Notes: a model not told the origin generated them from the sequence alone. A DNA stretch of 64,000 nucleotides from Colwellia sp. 12G3 (GCF_002836775.1 NZ_PJAQ01000065.1:1-64000), one strand, 5' to 3'. Positions 10,700-21,290 are shown, counted from the first letter of the stretch. Made by a program: numbers and translations.

Positions 10700-11218
10700 T
10701 TACTTAAGCTTACTTACATGCTCTACCACAATATCTGTGATGCTAGCACCAGGTTTTGAATAAACTACTGCTTGTTGAGATAGCACTAGGTCATAGTCTT
10801 GTTTAACAGCAATGTTATCTACCGCTTGACGAACTAAAGCAATAATTTTATTTGTTTCTTGATTTTGGCGTTGCGTAGCTTTTTCTTGTAAAGCTTTACC
10901 TTTTACTTGGTACTCTTGAAACAAAGATTTAACTTTAACGTCTAGTTCTTCTTTCTCTTTCGCGCTCATTAACGCACCGTCACGCTTTATTTTTTCTTGG
11001 TAATATTTAATGTCTTTTTCAAGTTGAGTAATGATAGTTTTTTCATCTTTAAATTCGGCTTCTAAGCTTTGCATTAGCGCTGCTGTTTGCGGAATTTTAC
11101 TCATAATTTCTTGAAAGTTTACTACTGCAATTTTTTGGTCAGCTGCCATAACTGAACTTGCTAATAACATACCCGATGCAGCAACGCCCATAACCATAGT
11201 TTTAATAACTTTATTCAA
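10700..11218 (-). CDS. skp: periplasmic chaperone Skp/OmpH
   Basis: Skp is a trimeric periplasmic chaperone that carries unfolded outer-membrane proteins to BamA, its upstream neighbour. The 172-residue protein has a cleavable signal peptide (hydrophobic GVAASGMLLASSVMA, probable cleavage before ADQKI) and a long charged helical, coiled-coil body (about residues 45-120), the tentacle architecture of the family. The TTG start at 11218 has GGGG 8 bases upstream. Internal Met at residue 8 or 10 is a weaker alternative. Confidence 0.93.
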   Translation of the reverse strand: MNKVIKTMVMGVAASGMLLASSVMAADQKIAVVNFQEIMSKIPQTAALMQSLEAEFKDEKTIITQLEKDIKYYQEKIKRDGALMSAKEKEELDVKVKSLFQEYQVKGKALQEKATQRQNQETNKIIALVRQAVDNIAVKQDYDLVLSQQAVVYSKPGASITDIVVEHVSKLK

Positions 11219-11326
11219 TGTTGTTCCCCTTTATTTATTATTTGATTCTTGCAATTTTCACCGACAATATATCTGCCGATCAATATAGCAAGGTTAATTA
11301 ATTAAACGCAGCTAAAATCTGCTTTT

Positions 11327-13786
11327 TTAAAATGTTTTACCAATGTTAAAGCTAAAGAATGAAGTATCATCCCCTTCTTCTTCTCTCACTGATTTAGCAA
11401 AACTAAAAATCATTGGCCCCATTGGCGAGAGCCATTGAATTGAAATACCAGCTGAACTACGAAAGCGACCTGGATCAGAGAAGTCATCAATTTTTTCATA
11501 TTCAAAAGGATCTAAATTTTCGTAACTCTCTAAGTTAAACTCTGTATCCCAAACACTGCCCGCATCCCAAAAAATACTGGTTCGGACACTATTAGCATAA
11601 CTCTCATCTAAAAACGGTGTGGGTACTATTAACTCAATACCCGCAAGTGCCATGGCATTACCACCGACAGAGCTTTGGCTAACACCGATAGAATCATAAT
11701 CGGGTCCTAAACAACAACTTCCACCTGGGAGTTTTTGGGGACTACGATAAATAGCATGAGGACCGACGGTATTATTTTCAAAACCACGTAAGGTATCAGC
11801 ACCACCTGCACTAAAGTTCTCCCAGAAAGGTAGTAACTGGTCATTGCCTTCAATTGTGCCATAGCCATTGGCGTATCCTAACTGTACACGCGTTAATACA
11901 GACCATTTTTGGCTACGTGTTAATGGGAAATAAAATTTAGCATCATAATTAAGCTTAAAATACTGTAAATCAGATTTCGGTGACGTCATCTTAGCATTTA
12001 ATCGTTGTTGAGAGCCTGCTGTAGGAAAAGTTCCTCGGTTCAAAGTACTACGCGATAAACCCGCATTCAAATCAAGTGTTCTAAACGCTAACTGGCCATC
12101 AGGATCGTTTGGATCGGCATAGATGTCATAAAAGTTTTGGATCTGATCGTATGCTTGTAATTGTGATATTTGGTTGTACTTCCAACCTACCCCAAAATTC
12201 AAACGTAGATATTCATTTACTGGGAAACCCCAGTTAAGACCTAAGCCAAAGGTTTTATTATTATATTCAACCATATTGGCATTACCAGCATCATACTCGC
12301 TATAGTAAACTTGCCCACCGAGTGAAACCGCATCGACGGTGAAATATGGATCTGTATAAGAAATAGTGGCATTTTTTTGATAATAATTCTTCGCTACATT
12401 AAAACCTAACTGATTACCTGTACCTAAAAAGTTGTTTTGCTGGACACCGGCGTTAATGCTCAATTTTGTTTCTGAGCCATAGCCAATACCGGCATTAAAT
12501 GAACCTGATGGTTGTTCTTTTACCGTAAAATCGATATCGACTAAATCATCTTCACCCTCTATCTGCTTAGTTTCAAACTCAACAGTTTCCATATAAGGTA
12601 GTCGCATTAACCAAGACTTTGATGACTCTACTACACCGTTGGATAACCAAGCGCCTTCCATTTGTCGCATTTCACGGCGTAATACATTATCGGCCGTGAC
12701 ATGATTACCGGTAAAGTTTATACGGTTTACATAAACGCGTTTTCCTGGGTCAATCGATATAGACAATTTCACCGTATGATTTTCATCATCAACCTCTGGA
12801 ATGGTTGTCACTTTAGGGTAAGCATAACCATAACGACCTAAAAACTTACTAATAACCTCTTCGGTATAAGTTACTTCAGCACCGTTATAGAGTTCATCTG
12901 CTTGTAATGGGTTAATAGCACGGATAGTATTTTCAAAACCCGCCATATCGCCAACAAAGTCTACCTCACTTACCCTGTAGGTCTCACCCTCAGTGACGTT
13001 AAGCGCAATATATACTGCTTCTTTATTCGGCGTCATGGATACTTGAGTGGAGTCTACTTTGAAACGCAAATAGCCACGATTAAGGTAATAGCTATTAATC
13101 GTTTCCATATCACCTTGTAATGTTTGTTTCTGGTATCGATCTTGTGCCATAAAATTCCACCATGGCGAATCATAAGTCAGTTCGATTTTATCCATGATTT
13201 CAGCATCAGAAAAAACTTCGTTACCAACGATGTTTATCTGTTTAATAGAAGCGGAGTCACCTTCTACAAAAGTGAATTCTAAATTCACTCTATTTCTTGG
13301 TAAATGAGTGATTTTAGCGGTAACTTTTGCATTGTATTTACCAACACTGTGATAAAAATTTTCTAGCCCCATTTCTATACCAGAGATAACAGTACGGTCC
13401 AGGGTCTCACCAACACGTATATTGCTGCCATCAAGGCTTTCTGTTAACTGCTCATCTTTAAGATCGCTATTACCATCAAAGATTATTTCGCTAATCGTTT
13501 CGCGTTCTCTTACACGATAAACTAAACGATTGCCGTCACGGTAAACTCGAATATCATTAAAGTGCCCTGATTGATACAAAGCCTTTATCGATTGTGAAAT
13601 TCTAAAGTCATTGAGGTTATCACCGACATTGAAAGAAAGATGTGTTAATGCTGCCCCTAAAGCAACACGTTGTAGACCTTTAATTTCGATGTCTTCAACT
13701 TGAAAACTTGATGCCGCTTGAGCAATAGGTACTGATGTTCCTAGCGTTCCTAATAGGAGGGCGAAGGCAATTCTTTTCATGATCAT
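11327..13786 (-). CDS. bamA: outer-membrane assembly factor BamA
   Basis: BamA is the core of the BAM complex that folds beta-barrel proteins into the outer membrane. The 819-residue protein has a signal peptide (about residues 1-24, ending AQA), five POTRA repeats to about residue 425, and a C-terminal 16-strand barrel. The barrel loop motif TLRGF and a terminal aromatic (GKTF) are present. Two in-frame ATGs (13786 and 13780) are possible starts; no strong ribosome binding site favours either. It is separated from rseP by an unusually long 383-bp gap and followed by skp after 108 bp. Confidence 0.97.
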   Translation of the reverse strand: MIMKRIAFALLLGTLGTSVPIAQAASSFQVEDIEIKGLQRVALGAALTHLSFNVGDNLNDFRISQSIKALYQSGHFNDIRVYRDGNRLVYRVRERETISEIIFDGNSDLKDEQLTESLDGSNIRVGETLDRTVISGIEMGLENFYHSVGKYNAKVTAKITHLPRNRVNLEFTFVEGDSASIKQINIVGNEVFSDAEIMDKIELTYDSPWWNFMAQDRYQKQTLQGDMETINSYYLNRGYLRFKVDSTQVSMTPNKEAVYIALNVTEGETYRVSEVDFVGDMAGFENTIRAINPLQADELYNGAEVTYTEEVISKFLGRYGYAYPKVTTIPEVDDENHTVKLSISIDPGKRVYVNRINFTGNHVTADNVLRREMRQMEGAWLSNGVVESSKSWLMRLPYMETVEFETKQIEGEDDLVDIDFTVKEQPSGSFNAGIGYGSETKLSINAGVQQNNFLGTGNQLGFNVAKNYYQKNATISYTDPYFTVDAVSLGGQVYYSEYDAGNANMVEYNNKTFGLGLNWGFPVNEYLRLNFGVGWKYNQISQLQAYDQIQNFYDIYADPNDPDGQLAFRTLDLNAGLSRSTLNRGTFPTAGSQQRLNAKMTSPKSDLQYFKLNYDAKFYFPLTRSQKWSVLTRVQLGYANGYGTIEGNDQLLPFWENFSAGGADTLRGFENNTVGPHAIYRSPQKLPGGSCCLGPDYDSIGVSQSSVGGNAMALAGIELIVPTPFLDESYANSVRTSIFWDAGSVWDTEFNLESYENLDPFEYEKIDDFSDPGRFRSSAGISIQWLSPMGPMIFSFAKSVREEEGDDTSFFSFNIGKTF

Positions 13787-14169
13787 ATATTATAAACTTC
13801 GTTATTTCTTTTTATAAAAACTGTTAGCTACACAATTAACATGTTGCAGTGACTCTAACACTCGACTGAATTTATTCAATAATTCAAAGCCAATAATATT
13901 AAAGCGTTAAGACCTTAATCTAAAAACTGGTCTCTTCGACTTTCCGTTTTCCTTCCTTTGAACTCTCATAAAGTGTCATCGCACTAAAGAGGATGTACTT
14001 CCATCAAATTCTTTAACCTAGCACCGACTAATAGCTATTAACAAACGTGCTGTTACCTACATTAATTAAGCTACGAGACAAACTTAAACTATTTGTATTC
14101 AAATGATCTAGTAACTCTTACGCTAATAGATCTACTCATCGCAAAGCTAACATCAATTCATTAATGGCT
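13787..14169. other. 383-bp gap between rseP and bamA
   Basis: No reading frame, tRNA or terminator is convincing here. The bamA promoter probably lies in it, but I could not find a good sigma-E match (GGAACTT-like) on the minus strand, and no sigma-70 pair stands out. The sequence is AT-rich and without clear repeats. Confidence 0.5.
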
Positions 14170-15528
14170 TCAGCCTAAAACCCGACTAAAATCGTTAAAT
14201 AATCCAATAGCCATCAACATTAATAGAGCTAAAGCACCAAACTTAAAACCCGCTGCTTGAACTTTCTCTGGTACTTCTTTACCTGTGAAAAGCTCTATAA
14301 GATAATAGAGTAAGTGCCCGCCATCAAGTACTGGAAGCGGTAAAAGGTTAATTATTCCTAAATTAATACTAATTAACGCTAAAAAGCCTAAAAAGTAAAC
14401 AAATCCATGACCTGCACTATTACCTGCGCCTTGAGCAATACCTATAGGACCACTCAAATTCTTTACGGATACATCGCCGGTGATCAGTTTCCCTATCATA
14501 CTGAAGGTTAAATGAGTCAAATTCCATGTCCGCTGAGCACTTTCTTTTATTGCATCGATAGGACCATAACTTAACTCAATCAAAAATTCTTGTGGCCAAG
14601 CATCAGCTTTAGGCGCAACACCAATATAACCAATAACACTTCCAGAACGCTCGACACTATCAGGTGTCACTGGCAAAGTAATTACTTCACTATTACGACT
14701 GATGGTAATTAACACTTCTTGCCCTGGAAAGTGCTTTATTTCTTTAGCAAAAGCCAACCAGTCATCTGTTTTCACATCACCCACGAAGAGAAGCTTATCA
14801 CCCACTAAAAGCCCTGATAATGCTGCTGGGCTTTCCTCGGCTACAGCGGCTAACTCATTATGGACTTTAGGTCGATAAGGCGTGATGCCTAAACTTGTTA
14901 AAGCCGACGTTTTATCGGGTGAAAACTGCCATTTTGTGGTGTCTAAATTAAAGGTTGAAATATATTGGCCATCACCTTCTTTAGTTTTAATTTCTATTGA
15001 GTCATTACCAATTTGTCCAATTAGCGCAAGGTTAACTTCTTGCCAATCTCTAGTAACATTACCTGCAACACTGACAATTTCAGAACCTTTTATTAGCTTC
15101 GCTTGAGCAGCAATCGAGCTAGGCACAACATTACCTATCAGTGGTTTTACACTAGGAACACCAATTAAAAACATTACATACAAAGCAAATAAAGCAAAAA
15201 TAAAGTTAGCCAAAGGCCCAGCTGCCACAATGGCTATACGCTGATATACTGTTTTAGCATTAAAAGCTTTATCTTTATCTTCTGGTTGAACATTATCAAT
15301 TCGTTCATCTAGCATTTTGACATAGCCACCTAAAGGTATCATTGCTAATACATATTCAGTGCCATCCTTGCCTGTTTTCCGCCAGATTGCCCGGCCAAAA
15401 CCAACAGAAAAACGTTCAACCTTTACGCCATTTTTTCTAGCTACCCAGAAATGGCCATATTCATGTACGGTTACTAGGATACCTAAAGCAACAACAAAGG
15501 AGGCTAGGTTCCACAAAAAATCCATCAT
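14170..15528 (-). CDS. rseP: site-2 protease RseP
   Basis: RseP is an inner-membrane zinc metalloprotease that cleaves RseA within the membrane to release sigma-E during envelope stress. The first membrane segment contains the HEYGH zinc motif at about residues 23-27. Two tandem PDZ domains fill the periplasmic middle (about 120-310). The C-terminal membrane part has the LDG-type motif in PLPVLDGGHL. The length of 452 matches the family. The gene begins one base after the dxr stop. Two adjacent ATG codons make the exact start ambiguous by one residue. Confidence 0.96.
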   Translation of the reverse strand: MMDFLWNLASFVVALGILVTVHEYGHFWVARKNGVKVERFSVGFGRAIWRKTGKDGTEYVLAMIPLGGYVKMLDERIDNVQPEDKDKAFNAKTVYQRIAIVAAGPLANFIFALFALYVMFLIGVPSVKPLIGNVVPSSIAAQAKLIKGSEIVSVAGNVTRDWQEVNLALIGQIGNDSIEIKTKEGDGQYISTFNLDTTKWQFSPDKTSALTSLGITPYRPKVHNELAAVAEESPAALSGLLVGDKLLFVGDVKTDDWLAFAKEIKHFPGQEVLITISRNSEVITLPVTPDSVERSGSVIGYIGVAPKADAWPQEFLIELSYGPIDAIKESAQRTWNLTHLTFSMIGKLITGDVSVKNLSGPIGIAQGAGNSAGHGFVYFLGFLALISINLGIINLLPLPVLDGGHLLYYLIELFTGKEVPEKVQAAGFKFGALALLMLMAIGLFNDFSRVLG

Positions 15529-15529
15529 G

Positions 15530-16765
15530 TTACTTGTTACCCTCTTGCATCAAAGGTGGTATTGGAAAAAAATCAACCAGTAATGTCTTTGCAAATAAAC
15601 GTGCTTGCGTATCGAGGGCAATCACCTCATTAATATTATCTACCTGTTGTGAGACAAATTTTTTCACAGAAGTTTCATTTATTTTAAATATATCGGTAAA
15701 TTTAATCTTTTCGTCTAAAAATGCAGCTACTGCGACCTCGTTAGCCGCATTGAGCGCAGTACAAGCAGCTTGACCTTGTTTACAAGCATCAATAGCCAGC
15801 TTCAGATTAGGATACCTTACAAAATCAACTTCTTGGAATTCAAAAGATGGAGTATTAAAAAAATCTAAAGGAGGAACCCCTGATTCAATACGGTTTGGAA
15901 AGCTCAAAGCATGAGCAATAGGTGTACGCATATCTGGATTACCCATTTGAGCAATAACAGAGCCATCCTTATATTGTACCATTGAATGTATGGTACTTTG
16001 GGGATGTAATACCACTTGAATATCTTCAGCATCCACGTTGAACAGCCACTTAGTTTCAATAAACTCAAGGCCTTTGTTCATCATTGTTGCCGAGTCGACT
16101 GATATTTTTCGGCCCATATCCCAGTTAGGGTGAGCACATGCCTCTGTAGGAGTTACCGATTCAAGGGTTTCTATAGCCCTAGTTCTAAAAGGGCCACCAG
16201 AGCCAGTTAACAATATTTTATTGATACCGTTAGCAATAAGTTGGCATTCACCAATTTCATCTTGTTGATGAGAGGGTAAACATTGAAAAATTGCATTGTG
16301 CTCACTGTCGATTGGTAGCAGTTTTGCCCCTGAAGCTTTGACAGCAGCCATAAAAATGGCGCCGGATGTTACCAAGGCTTCTTTATTGGCAAGCAGCACA
16401 CGTTTACCTGCATTCACCGCTGCAAGTGTAGGCAATAAACCAGAAGCACCAACAATAGAAGCCATCACAGTATCAGTGGTCTGACATTGCGCAATATCAA
16501 TTAACGCTTGCTTACCTGATAACACCGAAATATTACTCATATTAGCGTCATTAAGTTTTTGAGAGAGCAAAGTTGCGTGTTCGCTAGAAACTAACACGAC
16601 TTGTCGAGGTTTGAATTCAAGACATTGCTCAAACATTACCTCAACGCTAGCATTAGCAGCCAAACTGATCACCTGAAATTTATCAGGGTGAAGTCGTACC
16701 ACATCAAGGGTACTACAACCAATAGATCCCGTTGAACCTAAAATACAAAGTTGACGTTTAGACAC
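15530..16765 (-). CDS. dxr: 1-deoxy-D-xylulose 5-phosphate reductoisomerase
   Basis: Dxr converts DXP to MEP using NADPH, the committed step of non-mevalonate isoprenoid synthesis; its products feed UppS nearby. The nucleotide-binding motif GSTGSIGCSTLDV is at residues 9-21. LLANKEALV, the metal-binding PIDSEHNAIFQCL and the substrate loop with MGRKISVDSATMMNKGLE follow in family order. It has 411 residues. The start is GTG with GGGG 7 bases upstream. It lies between cdsA and rseP. Confidence 0.97.
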   Translation of the reverse strand: MSKRQLCILGSTGSIGCSTLDVVRLHPDKFQVISLAANASVEVMFEQCLEFKPRQVVLVSSEHATLLSQKLNDANMSNISVLSGKQALIDIAQCQTTDTVMASIVGASGLLPTLAAVNAGKRVLLANKEALVTSGAIFMAAVKASGAKLLPIDSEHNAIFQCLPSHQQDEIGECQLIANGINKILLTGSGGPFRTRAIETLESVTPTEACAHPNWDMGRKISVDSATMMNKGLEFIETKWLFNVDAEDIQVVLHPQSTIHSMVQYKDGSVIAQMGNPDMRTPIAHALSFPNRIESGVPPLDFFNTPSFEFQEVDFVRYPNLKLAIDACKQGQAACTALNAANEVAVAAFLDEKIKFTDIFKINETSVKKFVSQQVDNINEVIALDTQARLFAKTLLVDFFPIPPLMQEGNK

Positions 16766-16813
16766 GCATCTACCCCAATTAATTTATCAAAATGCTAGAA
16801 ATTAATAATCTGT

Positions 16814-17677
16814 TCAAGCAAGTAATATGTAACAAAGAGCAAAAACAGGTGCTGTTGCCGTTAGACTATCTATTCTATCTAAAATACCACCATGACCTGG
16901 CAATATCGTACCACTGTCTTTGACACCCGCCTGACGTTTAAACATACTCTCAGTTAAATCGCCTAAAACAGAAATAGAAGTTATCAATAAGGTAACTAAC
17001 AATGCCGTTATAAAATCATTGTTAGACCATTCTAATGACAAACCCACTACCACAGTTAATATAGCGGCAAAAAGCACACCACCGAAAAACCCTTCCAGTG
17101 TTTTACCTGGGCTTACATTAGGCATCAACTTATGCTTTCCTATTGTTTTGCCAACAAAGTAAGCGCCTACATCAGCACTCCACACCAGCATAAACAAATA
17201 CATCAATAACTGCGCACCTTGGAACTCATCTATCATGTAATTATTCGTACGCAATACCATAAACGCAAGCCAAGTAGGTACTAAGGTTAACCAGCCAAAG
17301 ATGGCAATAATAAATTTATTACTCGCCCAAAAAGCATTAGATTTTGGGTAAAAAAACATTAATAAAGCAGCGAATATCCACCAAAGAACACTCAACCATA
17401 GTAGGGAGGTTATTTCATGTTGTACACCGCTTACCACCAGCCATGTCTCATCGACGGGTAATAAAAACCATAGCCCCCCTATTAATGCAGTAGTAACTGC
17501 AGCATAACTTAAACGTTGAATGGTATTGACCAAGCCCATAAAGCGGGCCCACTCCCATGCACCTATGGCGATAATTGCCATTAAAAGCCCAGCAAAGTAG
17601 TTAATGGGTAAATAGAAAATTGCTGAGACTGCTGCTGGTGCTAATATTAAAGCCGTTATAATTCGTTGTTTTAACAA
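16814..17677 (-). CDS. cdsA: phosphatidate cytidylyltransferase
   Basis: CdsA makes CDP-diacylglycerol from phosphatidate and CTP, the branch point for all phospholipids. It is a multipass inner-membrane protein of 287 residues with about eight hydrophobic segments. The CDP-alcohol signature region is present at the C-terminus (SMFKRQAGVKDSGTILPGHG followed by GILDRIDSL). The start is TTG at 17677, supported by AAGGG 6 bases upstream. The place between uppS and dxr is conserved. Confidence 0.95.
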   Translation of the reverse strand: MLKQRIITALILAPAAVSAIFYLPINYFAGLLMAIIAIGAWEWARFMGLVNTIQRLSYAAVTTALIGGLWFLLPVDETWLVVSGVQHEITSLLWLSVLWWIFAALLMFFYPKSNAFWASNKFIIAIFGWLTLVPTWLAFMVLRTNNYMIDEFQGAQLLMYLFMLVWSADVGAYFVGKTIGKHKLMPNVSPGKTLEGFFGGVLFAAILTVVVGLSLEWSNNDFITALLVTLLITSISVLGDLTESMFKRQAGVKDSGTILPGHGGILDRIDSLTATAPVFALCYILLA

Positions 17678-17802
17678 GGGCTACCCTTTTATTTTTAGTA
17701 GATAGTTGTAATGGACTAATGGTTAGTCAGGCAAGCTCTGAGTAATTGACTCGGCTTGCTGTTCTTAATTATATTTTTTGTTAACGCTATTTTTCTATCG
17801 TC

Positions 17803-18570
17803 TTACGATGTTTGTTCGTTTCTTGCTTGTTCACCCGTTTTGCCAAAACGACGTTCTCTTTGATCAAAGCAGTTTATCGCTTCTTGAAGTTTTATTTCAT
17901 CAAAATCTGGCCATAGTGTATCAGTGAAATATAGCTCAGCATAAGCCGCTTGCCATAAAAGGAAATTACTAATCCGACAATCACCACCAGTACGGATAAG
18001 TAGATCTAAGGTAGGGAGGTTTGCTAAACAGGTATGTTCATTGAGTGTTTCTTCATTAATATCATCAATAGATATAATACCTTGATTGACATCATTCGCT
18101 AGTTTTTTAGCGGCTTGAGCGATATCCCAGCGACCACCGTAGTTCGCTGCAATTGATAAAACTAAACCGGTATTTTCTGCCGTGAGTTGCTCTGATTTAG
18201 CGATATTTTTCTGTAACTTATCAGAAAAACGGCTTAAATCACCTACCACTTGAAAGCGAATATTATGCTTATGTAAACGCTTAACTTCTTTAGTTAAAAC
18301 ATACATAAACAAATCCATTAGCACACCAACTTCTTTTGCCGGACGTTGCCAGTTTTCACTACTGAAAGCAAATAGTGTCAGTGCTTTAACCTCGGACTTA
18401 CGTGCACTAGTAACAACAGCTCTTACTGATTCAACACCAGCCTTGTGCCCAGCAACACGGCCCTTGCCTTGTAACTGTGCCCAACGACCATTACCATCCA
18501 TGATGATAGCAATATGTTGAGGAATATTTTTATTATCAGCCTGCTCAGCTATGACTTCACTATTATTCAC
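17803..18570 (-). CDS. uppS: undecaprenyl diphosphate synthase
   Basis: UppS is the cis-prenyltransferase that extends farnesyl diphosphate to the C55 lipid carrier for peptidoglycan and O-antigen. The 255-residue sequence carries the [11 protein letters not shown] motif with the catalytic Asp near residue 24, [11 protein letters not shown], and the C-terminal [15 protein letters not shown] and [12 protein letters not shown] signatures. The start is GTG at 18570. It follows frr after a terminator, so it may have its own promoter in the 109-bp gap. Confidence 0.96.
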   Translation of the reverse strand: MNNSEVIAEQADNKNIPQHIAIIMDGNGRWAQLQGKGRVAGHKAGVESVRAVVTSARKSEVKALTLFAFSSENWQRPAKEVGVLMDLFMYVLTKEVKRLHKHNIRFQVVGDLSRFSDKLQKNIAKSEQLTAENTGLVLSIAANYGGRWDIAQAAKKLANDVNQGIISIDDINEETLNEHTCLANLPTLDLLIRTGGDCRISNFLLWQAAYAELYFTDTLWPDFDEIKLQEAINCFDQRERRFGKTGEQARNEQTS

Positions 18571-18624
18571 TTAACAATTTTCCATTAATTATTTAAGTTG
18601 TTTTACTTATAATTGACTATTAAT

Positions 18625-18663
18625 AAAAAACGCCAGTCGGCTATAAAGCTGCAATCTGGCGTT
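18625..18663 (-). terminator. terminator downstream of frr
   Basis: The outer stem pairs 18629-18636 with 18656-18663 (AACGCCAG/CTGGCGTT), with further pairing inside. On the minus strand the stem runs into T's at 18630-18625. It ends the pyrH-frr unit. Confidence 0.8.
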
Positions 18664-18679
18664 ATTTCAATAATCTTAT

Positions 18680-19237
18680 TTATATTTCCATTAGTTCCGC
18701 TTCTTTTTTCACAAGCACTTCATCCACTTGTTTTACAAAAAGATCGGTGATTTTTTGAATTGAATCTTCAGCTTGACGATGATCATCTTCGCTGATTTCC
18801 TTTTCTTTTAACAGGCTTTTAAAGTCAGAGTTTGCATCGCGACGAATATTACGGATAGCAACTTTTCCGCCTTCTGCTTCACCACGAACTACTTTAACCA
18901 AATCTTTACGTCGCTCTTCCGTAAGTGGTGGTAATGGAATACGTATTAGCGTGCCATTCGATTGAGGGTTTAAGCCTAAATCAGATTTCATAATTGCTTT
19001 TTCAACAGCAGAAATCATTCCTTTATCAAAAACCGTAATAGAAAGATTACGTGCATCAGGCACTGAAACATTACCTACTTGGTTTAATGGGGTATCCATG
19101 CCGTAATATTCAACAACAATATTATCTAATAATGAGGCATGTGCACGGCCAGTTCTTATTTTAGTTAAACTAGTTTTTAAAGCATCGATACTCTTGCCCA
19201 TACGGTCTTGAGCATCTTCAATTATTTCATCTATCAC
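18680..19237 (-). CDS. frr: ribosome recycling factor
   Basis: RRF splits post-termination ribosomes together with EF-G. The 185-residue length is the family standard. The three-helix bundle and the beta-alpha-beta domain are recognisable from [39 protein letters not shown] and RNIRRDAN. The start is GTG at 19237 with AGGGA upstream. It follows pyrH after 80 bp and is closed by a terminator. Confidence 0.97.
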   Translation of the reverse strand: MIDEIIEDAQDRMGKSIDALKTSLTKIRTGRAHASLLDNIVVEYYGMDTPLNQVGNVSVPDARNLSITVFDKGMISAVEKAIMKSDLGLNPQSNGTLIRIPLPPLTEERRKDLVKVVRGEAEGGKVAIRNIRRDANSDFKSLLKEKEISEDDHRQAEDSIQKITDLFVKQVDEVLVKKEAELMEI

Positions 19238-19317
19238 GATAATTTCCCTAATTATTAATAAGTTAATTTAAGCCTGGGTTTTATATTCCTCTTGGCTTAC
19301 TCATTCTTAGTTTTGAC

Positions 19318-20061
19318 TTAAGTCTCAATACGTTTTTTGTGCGAAATCACTGTGCCTTCATTACCGCCCATGATGACAGACTTTAATGCACCAGCTTTAT
19401 TCATATTGAACACGCGAATTGGCATATTATGATCACGTGCTAAAGTAAAGGCCGCTAAGTCCATCACTTTTAATTCTTTGTCCAGTACTTCATCATAACT
19501 TAATTCACTATAAAGCTCTGCTTCTGGATTTTTGACTGGATCTTCAGAATATATCCCATCAACTTTAGTCGCTTTAAATACAGCATCCGCTTCAATTTCT
19601 ATACCACGTAAGCATGCTGCTGAATCGGTAGTGAAAAATGGATTACCTGTACCTGCTGAAAAAATAACAACTCGGCCAGATTTTAATAAACTGATGGCAT
19701 TTGCCCAGTTATAGCGCTCACAGACACCCGCTAAATCGATAGCAGACATCAAACGTGTATTTACAAAGGCTCTATGTAGCGCGTCACGCATTGCTAAGCC
19801 ATTCATTACCGTAGCTAACATGCCCATTTGATCGCCAACAACACGGTTCATACCCGCTTCAGCTAAACCAGCACCACGAAATAAATTACCACCGCCGATA
19901 ACTAGACCCACTTGGATACCCATTTCTACTAGCTCTTTGATTTCTTGAGCCATGCGATCAAGTACTTTAGGATCAATTCCAAAACCCTCGTCACCCATTA
20001 GCGCTTCACCACTGAGTTTTAATAGAATTCGTCGATAAGCAGGTTTAGGATTGGTTGTCAT
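19318..20061 (-). CDS. pyrH: uridylate kinase
   Basis: PyrH phosphorylates UMP to UDP as a hexamer allosterically controlled by GTP and UTP. Amino-acid-kinase features are visible: [13 protein letters not shown] at the N-terminus, [10 protein letters not shown], and the C-terminal [14 protein letters not shown] segment. The length of 247 is typical. Between tsf and this gene lie two terminators, so it needs its own promoter; a candidate at 20096-20124 overlaps the second terminator. Confidence 0.97.
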   Translation of the reverse strand: MTTNPKPAYRRILLKLSGEALMGDEGFGIDPKVLDRMAQEIKELVEMGIQVGLVIGGGNLFRGAGLAEAGMNRVVGDQMGMLATVMNGLAMRDALHRAFVNTRLMSAIDLAGVCERYNWANAISLLKSGRVVIFSAGTGNPFFTTDSAACLRGIEIEADAVFKATKVDGIYSEDPVKNPEAELYSELSYDEVLDKELKVMDLAAFTLARDHNMPIRVFNMNKAGALKSVIMGGNEGTVISHKKRIET

Positions 20062-20095
20062 AGGGAAAAGTTCCTGTCGCGGTTAAAGTAATAAA

Positions 20096-20124
20096 ATTTA
20101 AGCAAAAAAAATAGCCGAGGTCAA
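20096..20124 (-). promoter_or_regulatory. putative pyrH promoter overlapping a terminator
   Basis: On the minus strand TTGACC (20124-20119) is separated by exactly 17 bp from TTAAAT (20101-20096), giving five of six -35 and four of six -10 consensus bases. The -35 element lies in the loop and descending stem of the terminator at 20108-20141. Confidence 0.45.
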
Positions 20125-20141
20125 AAGACCGCGGCTATTTT
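20108..20141 (-). terminator. second terminator downstream of tsf
   Basis: A 15-bp stem with one mismatch (20108-20122 and 20127-20141) closes a 4-base loop and leads into eight T on the minus strand. It backs up the terminator at 20220-20249 and isolates pyrH from rpsB-tsf. Confidence 0.8.
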
Positions 20142-20219
20142 AATACGTTTAGCCCACACACGATAGTCTAAACTGAAAAAACTCACTTTTTATTACGTAA
20201 AGAGTAAAAATTTGGTATA

Positions 20220-20249
20220 AAAAAACGTCTACCTAGGTAGACGTTTTTT
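20220..20249 (-). terminator. perfect palindromic terminator downstream of tsf
   Basis: This is a 30-bp perfect palindrome centred at 20234/20235, with A-runs and T-runs at the ends (AAAAAACGTCTACC and its complement). It lies 59 bp after the tsf stop codon and can act in either orientation. Confidence 0.8.
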
Positions 20250-20307
20250 AGTAATTCAAGCTATCTGATTATGTTAGTAATAAAACTAAGTCATCAAATA
20301 AAATGAA

Positions 20308-21156
20308 TTAAGCTTTAGCAGCAGCAATTTGTGCTTCTACTTCAGCTGCGAAATCTTCTTCTTTCTTCTCGATACCTTCACCAACTTCTAAACGTATAAA
20401 GCTAGTAACAGTGATACCTTTCTCAACAAGAACAACACCAACAGTTTTCTTAGGTTCCATAATGAAAGCTTGACCAGTTAAAGAAACTTCACCTGTAAAC
20501 TTCTTCATGCGGCCTGTAACCATCTTCTCAGCGATTTCTTGAGGCTTGCCTTCGTTCATCGCCATTTCGATTTGAATGCGTTTTTCATTGGCAACAACAT
20601 CAGCTGGAACGTCATCAGGAGTTAAAAACTCAGGCTTGCTTGCAGCAACGTGCATAGCAATGTGCTTAAGTGATTCTGCATCACCTTCACCAGCAACAAC
20701 AACACCAATAGTACCGCCATGGCTATATGATGCTAAATTAGCACCTTCAACGTATTCTACGCGACGAATATTGATGTTTTCACCAATTTTAGTCACAAGT
20801 GTAATACGCTTTTCTTCGAATTGTGCTTGAAGCTCTGCGATTGTTACTTTAGAAGCAAGGGCTGCATCAGCAACTTCGTTAGCAAAACCTAAGAAGTTAT
20901 CATCTTTTGCTACGAAATCAGTTTGACAGTTAACTTCAACTAAAGCGGCAAGACCATCAGTAGTTTTAATTAAAATTGCACCTTCAGCAGCTATGTTACC
21001 GGCTTTTTTAGCCGCTTTAGCTTGACCGTTCTTACGCATATTTTCAATCGCAAGTTCCATGTCGCCTTCAGCTTCTACTAAAGCATTTTTACAATCCATC
21101 ATGCCCGCAGCTGTGCGTTCACGAAGTTCTTTAACCATTGCAGCAGTAATTGCCAT
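20308..21156 (-). CDS. tsf: elongation factor Ts
   Basis: EF-Ts is the guanine nucleotide exchange factor of EF-Tu. The N-terminal UBA-like region ([19 protein letters not shown]) contains the conserved signature. The core domain carries [15 protein letters not shown], which includes the TDF loop that enters EF-Tu. At 282 residues it matches gammaproteobacterial lengths. It is cotranscribed with rpsB (134-bp gap) and closed by two terminators. Confidence 0.98.
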   Translation of the reverse strand: MAITAAMVKELRERTAAGMMDCKNALVEAEGDMELAIENMRKNGQAKAAKKAGNIAAEGAILIKTTDGLAALVEVNCQTDFVAKDDNFLGFANEVADAALASKVTIAELQAQFEEKRITLVTKIGENINIRRVEYVEGANLASYSHGGTIGVVVAGEGDAESLKHIAMHVAASKPEFLTPDDVPADVVANEKRIQIEMAMNEGKPQEIAEKMVTGRMKKFTGEVSLTGQAFIMEPKKTVGVVLVEKGITVTSFIRLEVGEGIEKKEEDFAAEVEAQIAAAKA

Positions 21157-21290
21157 GAGTTAATTCCTCAGTTTTCTGTTATCCCCAGATTTGAATTATC
21201 ACTAAATCAATTTTGGGCATAAGTATTAAATAAGTTGCCACAAAAGCGTACTTTTGTGGCAATAGAAAATAAACGTATTGCTAACCGAGA

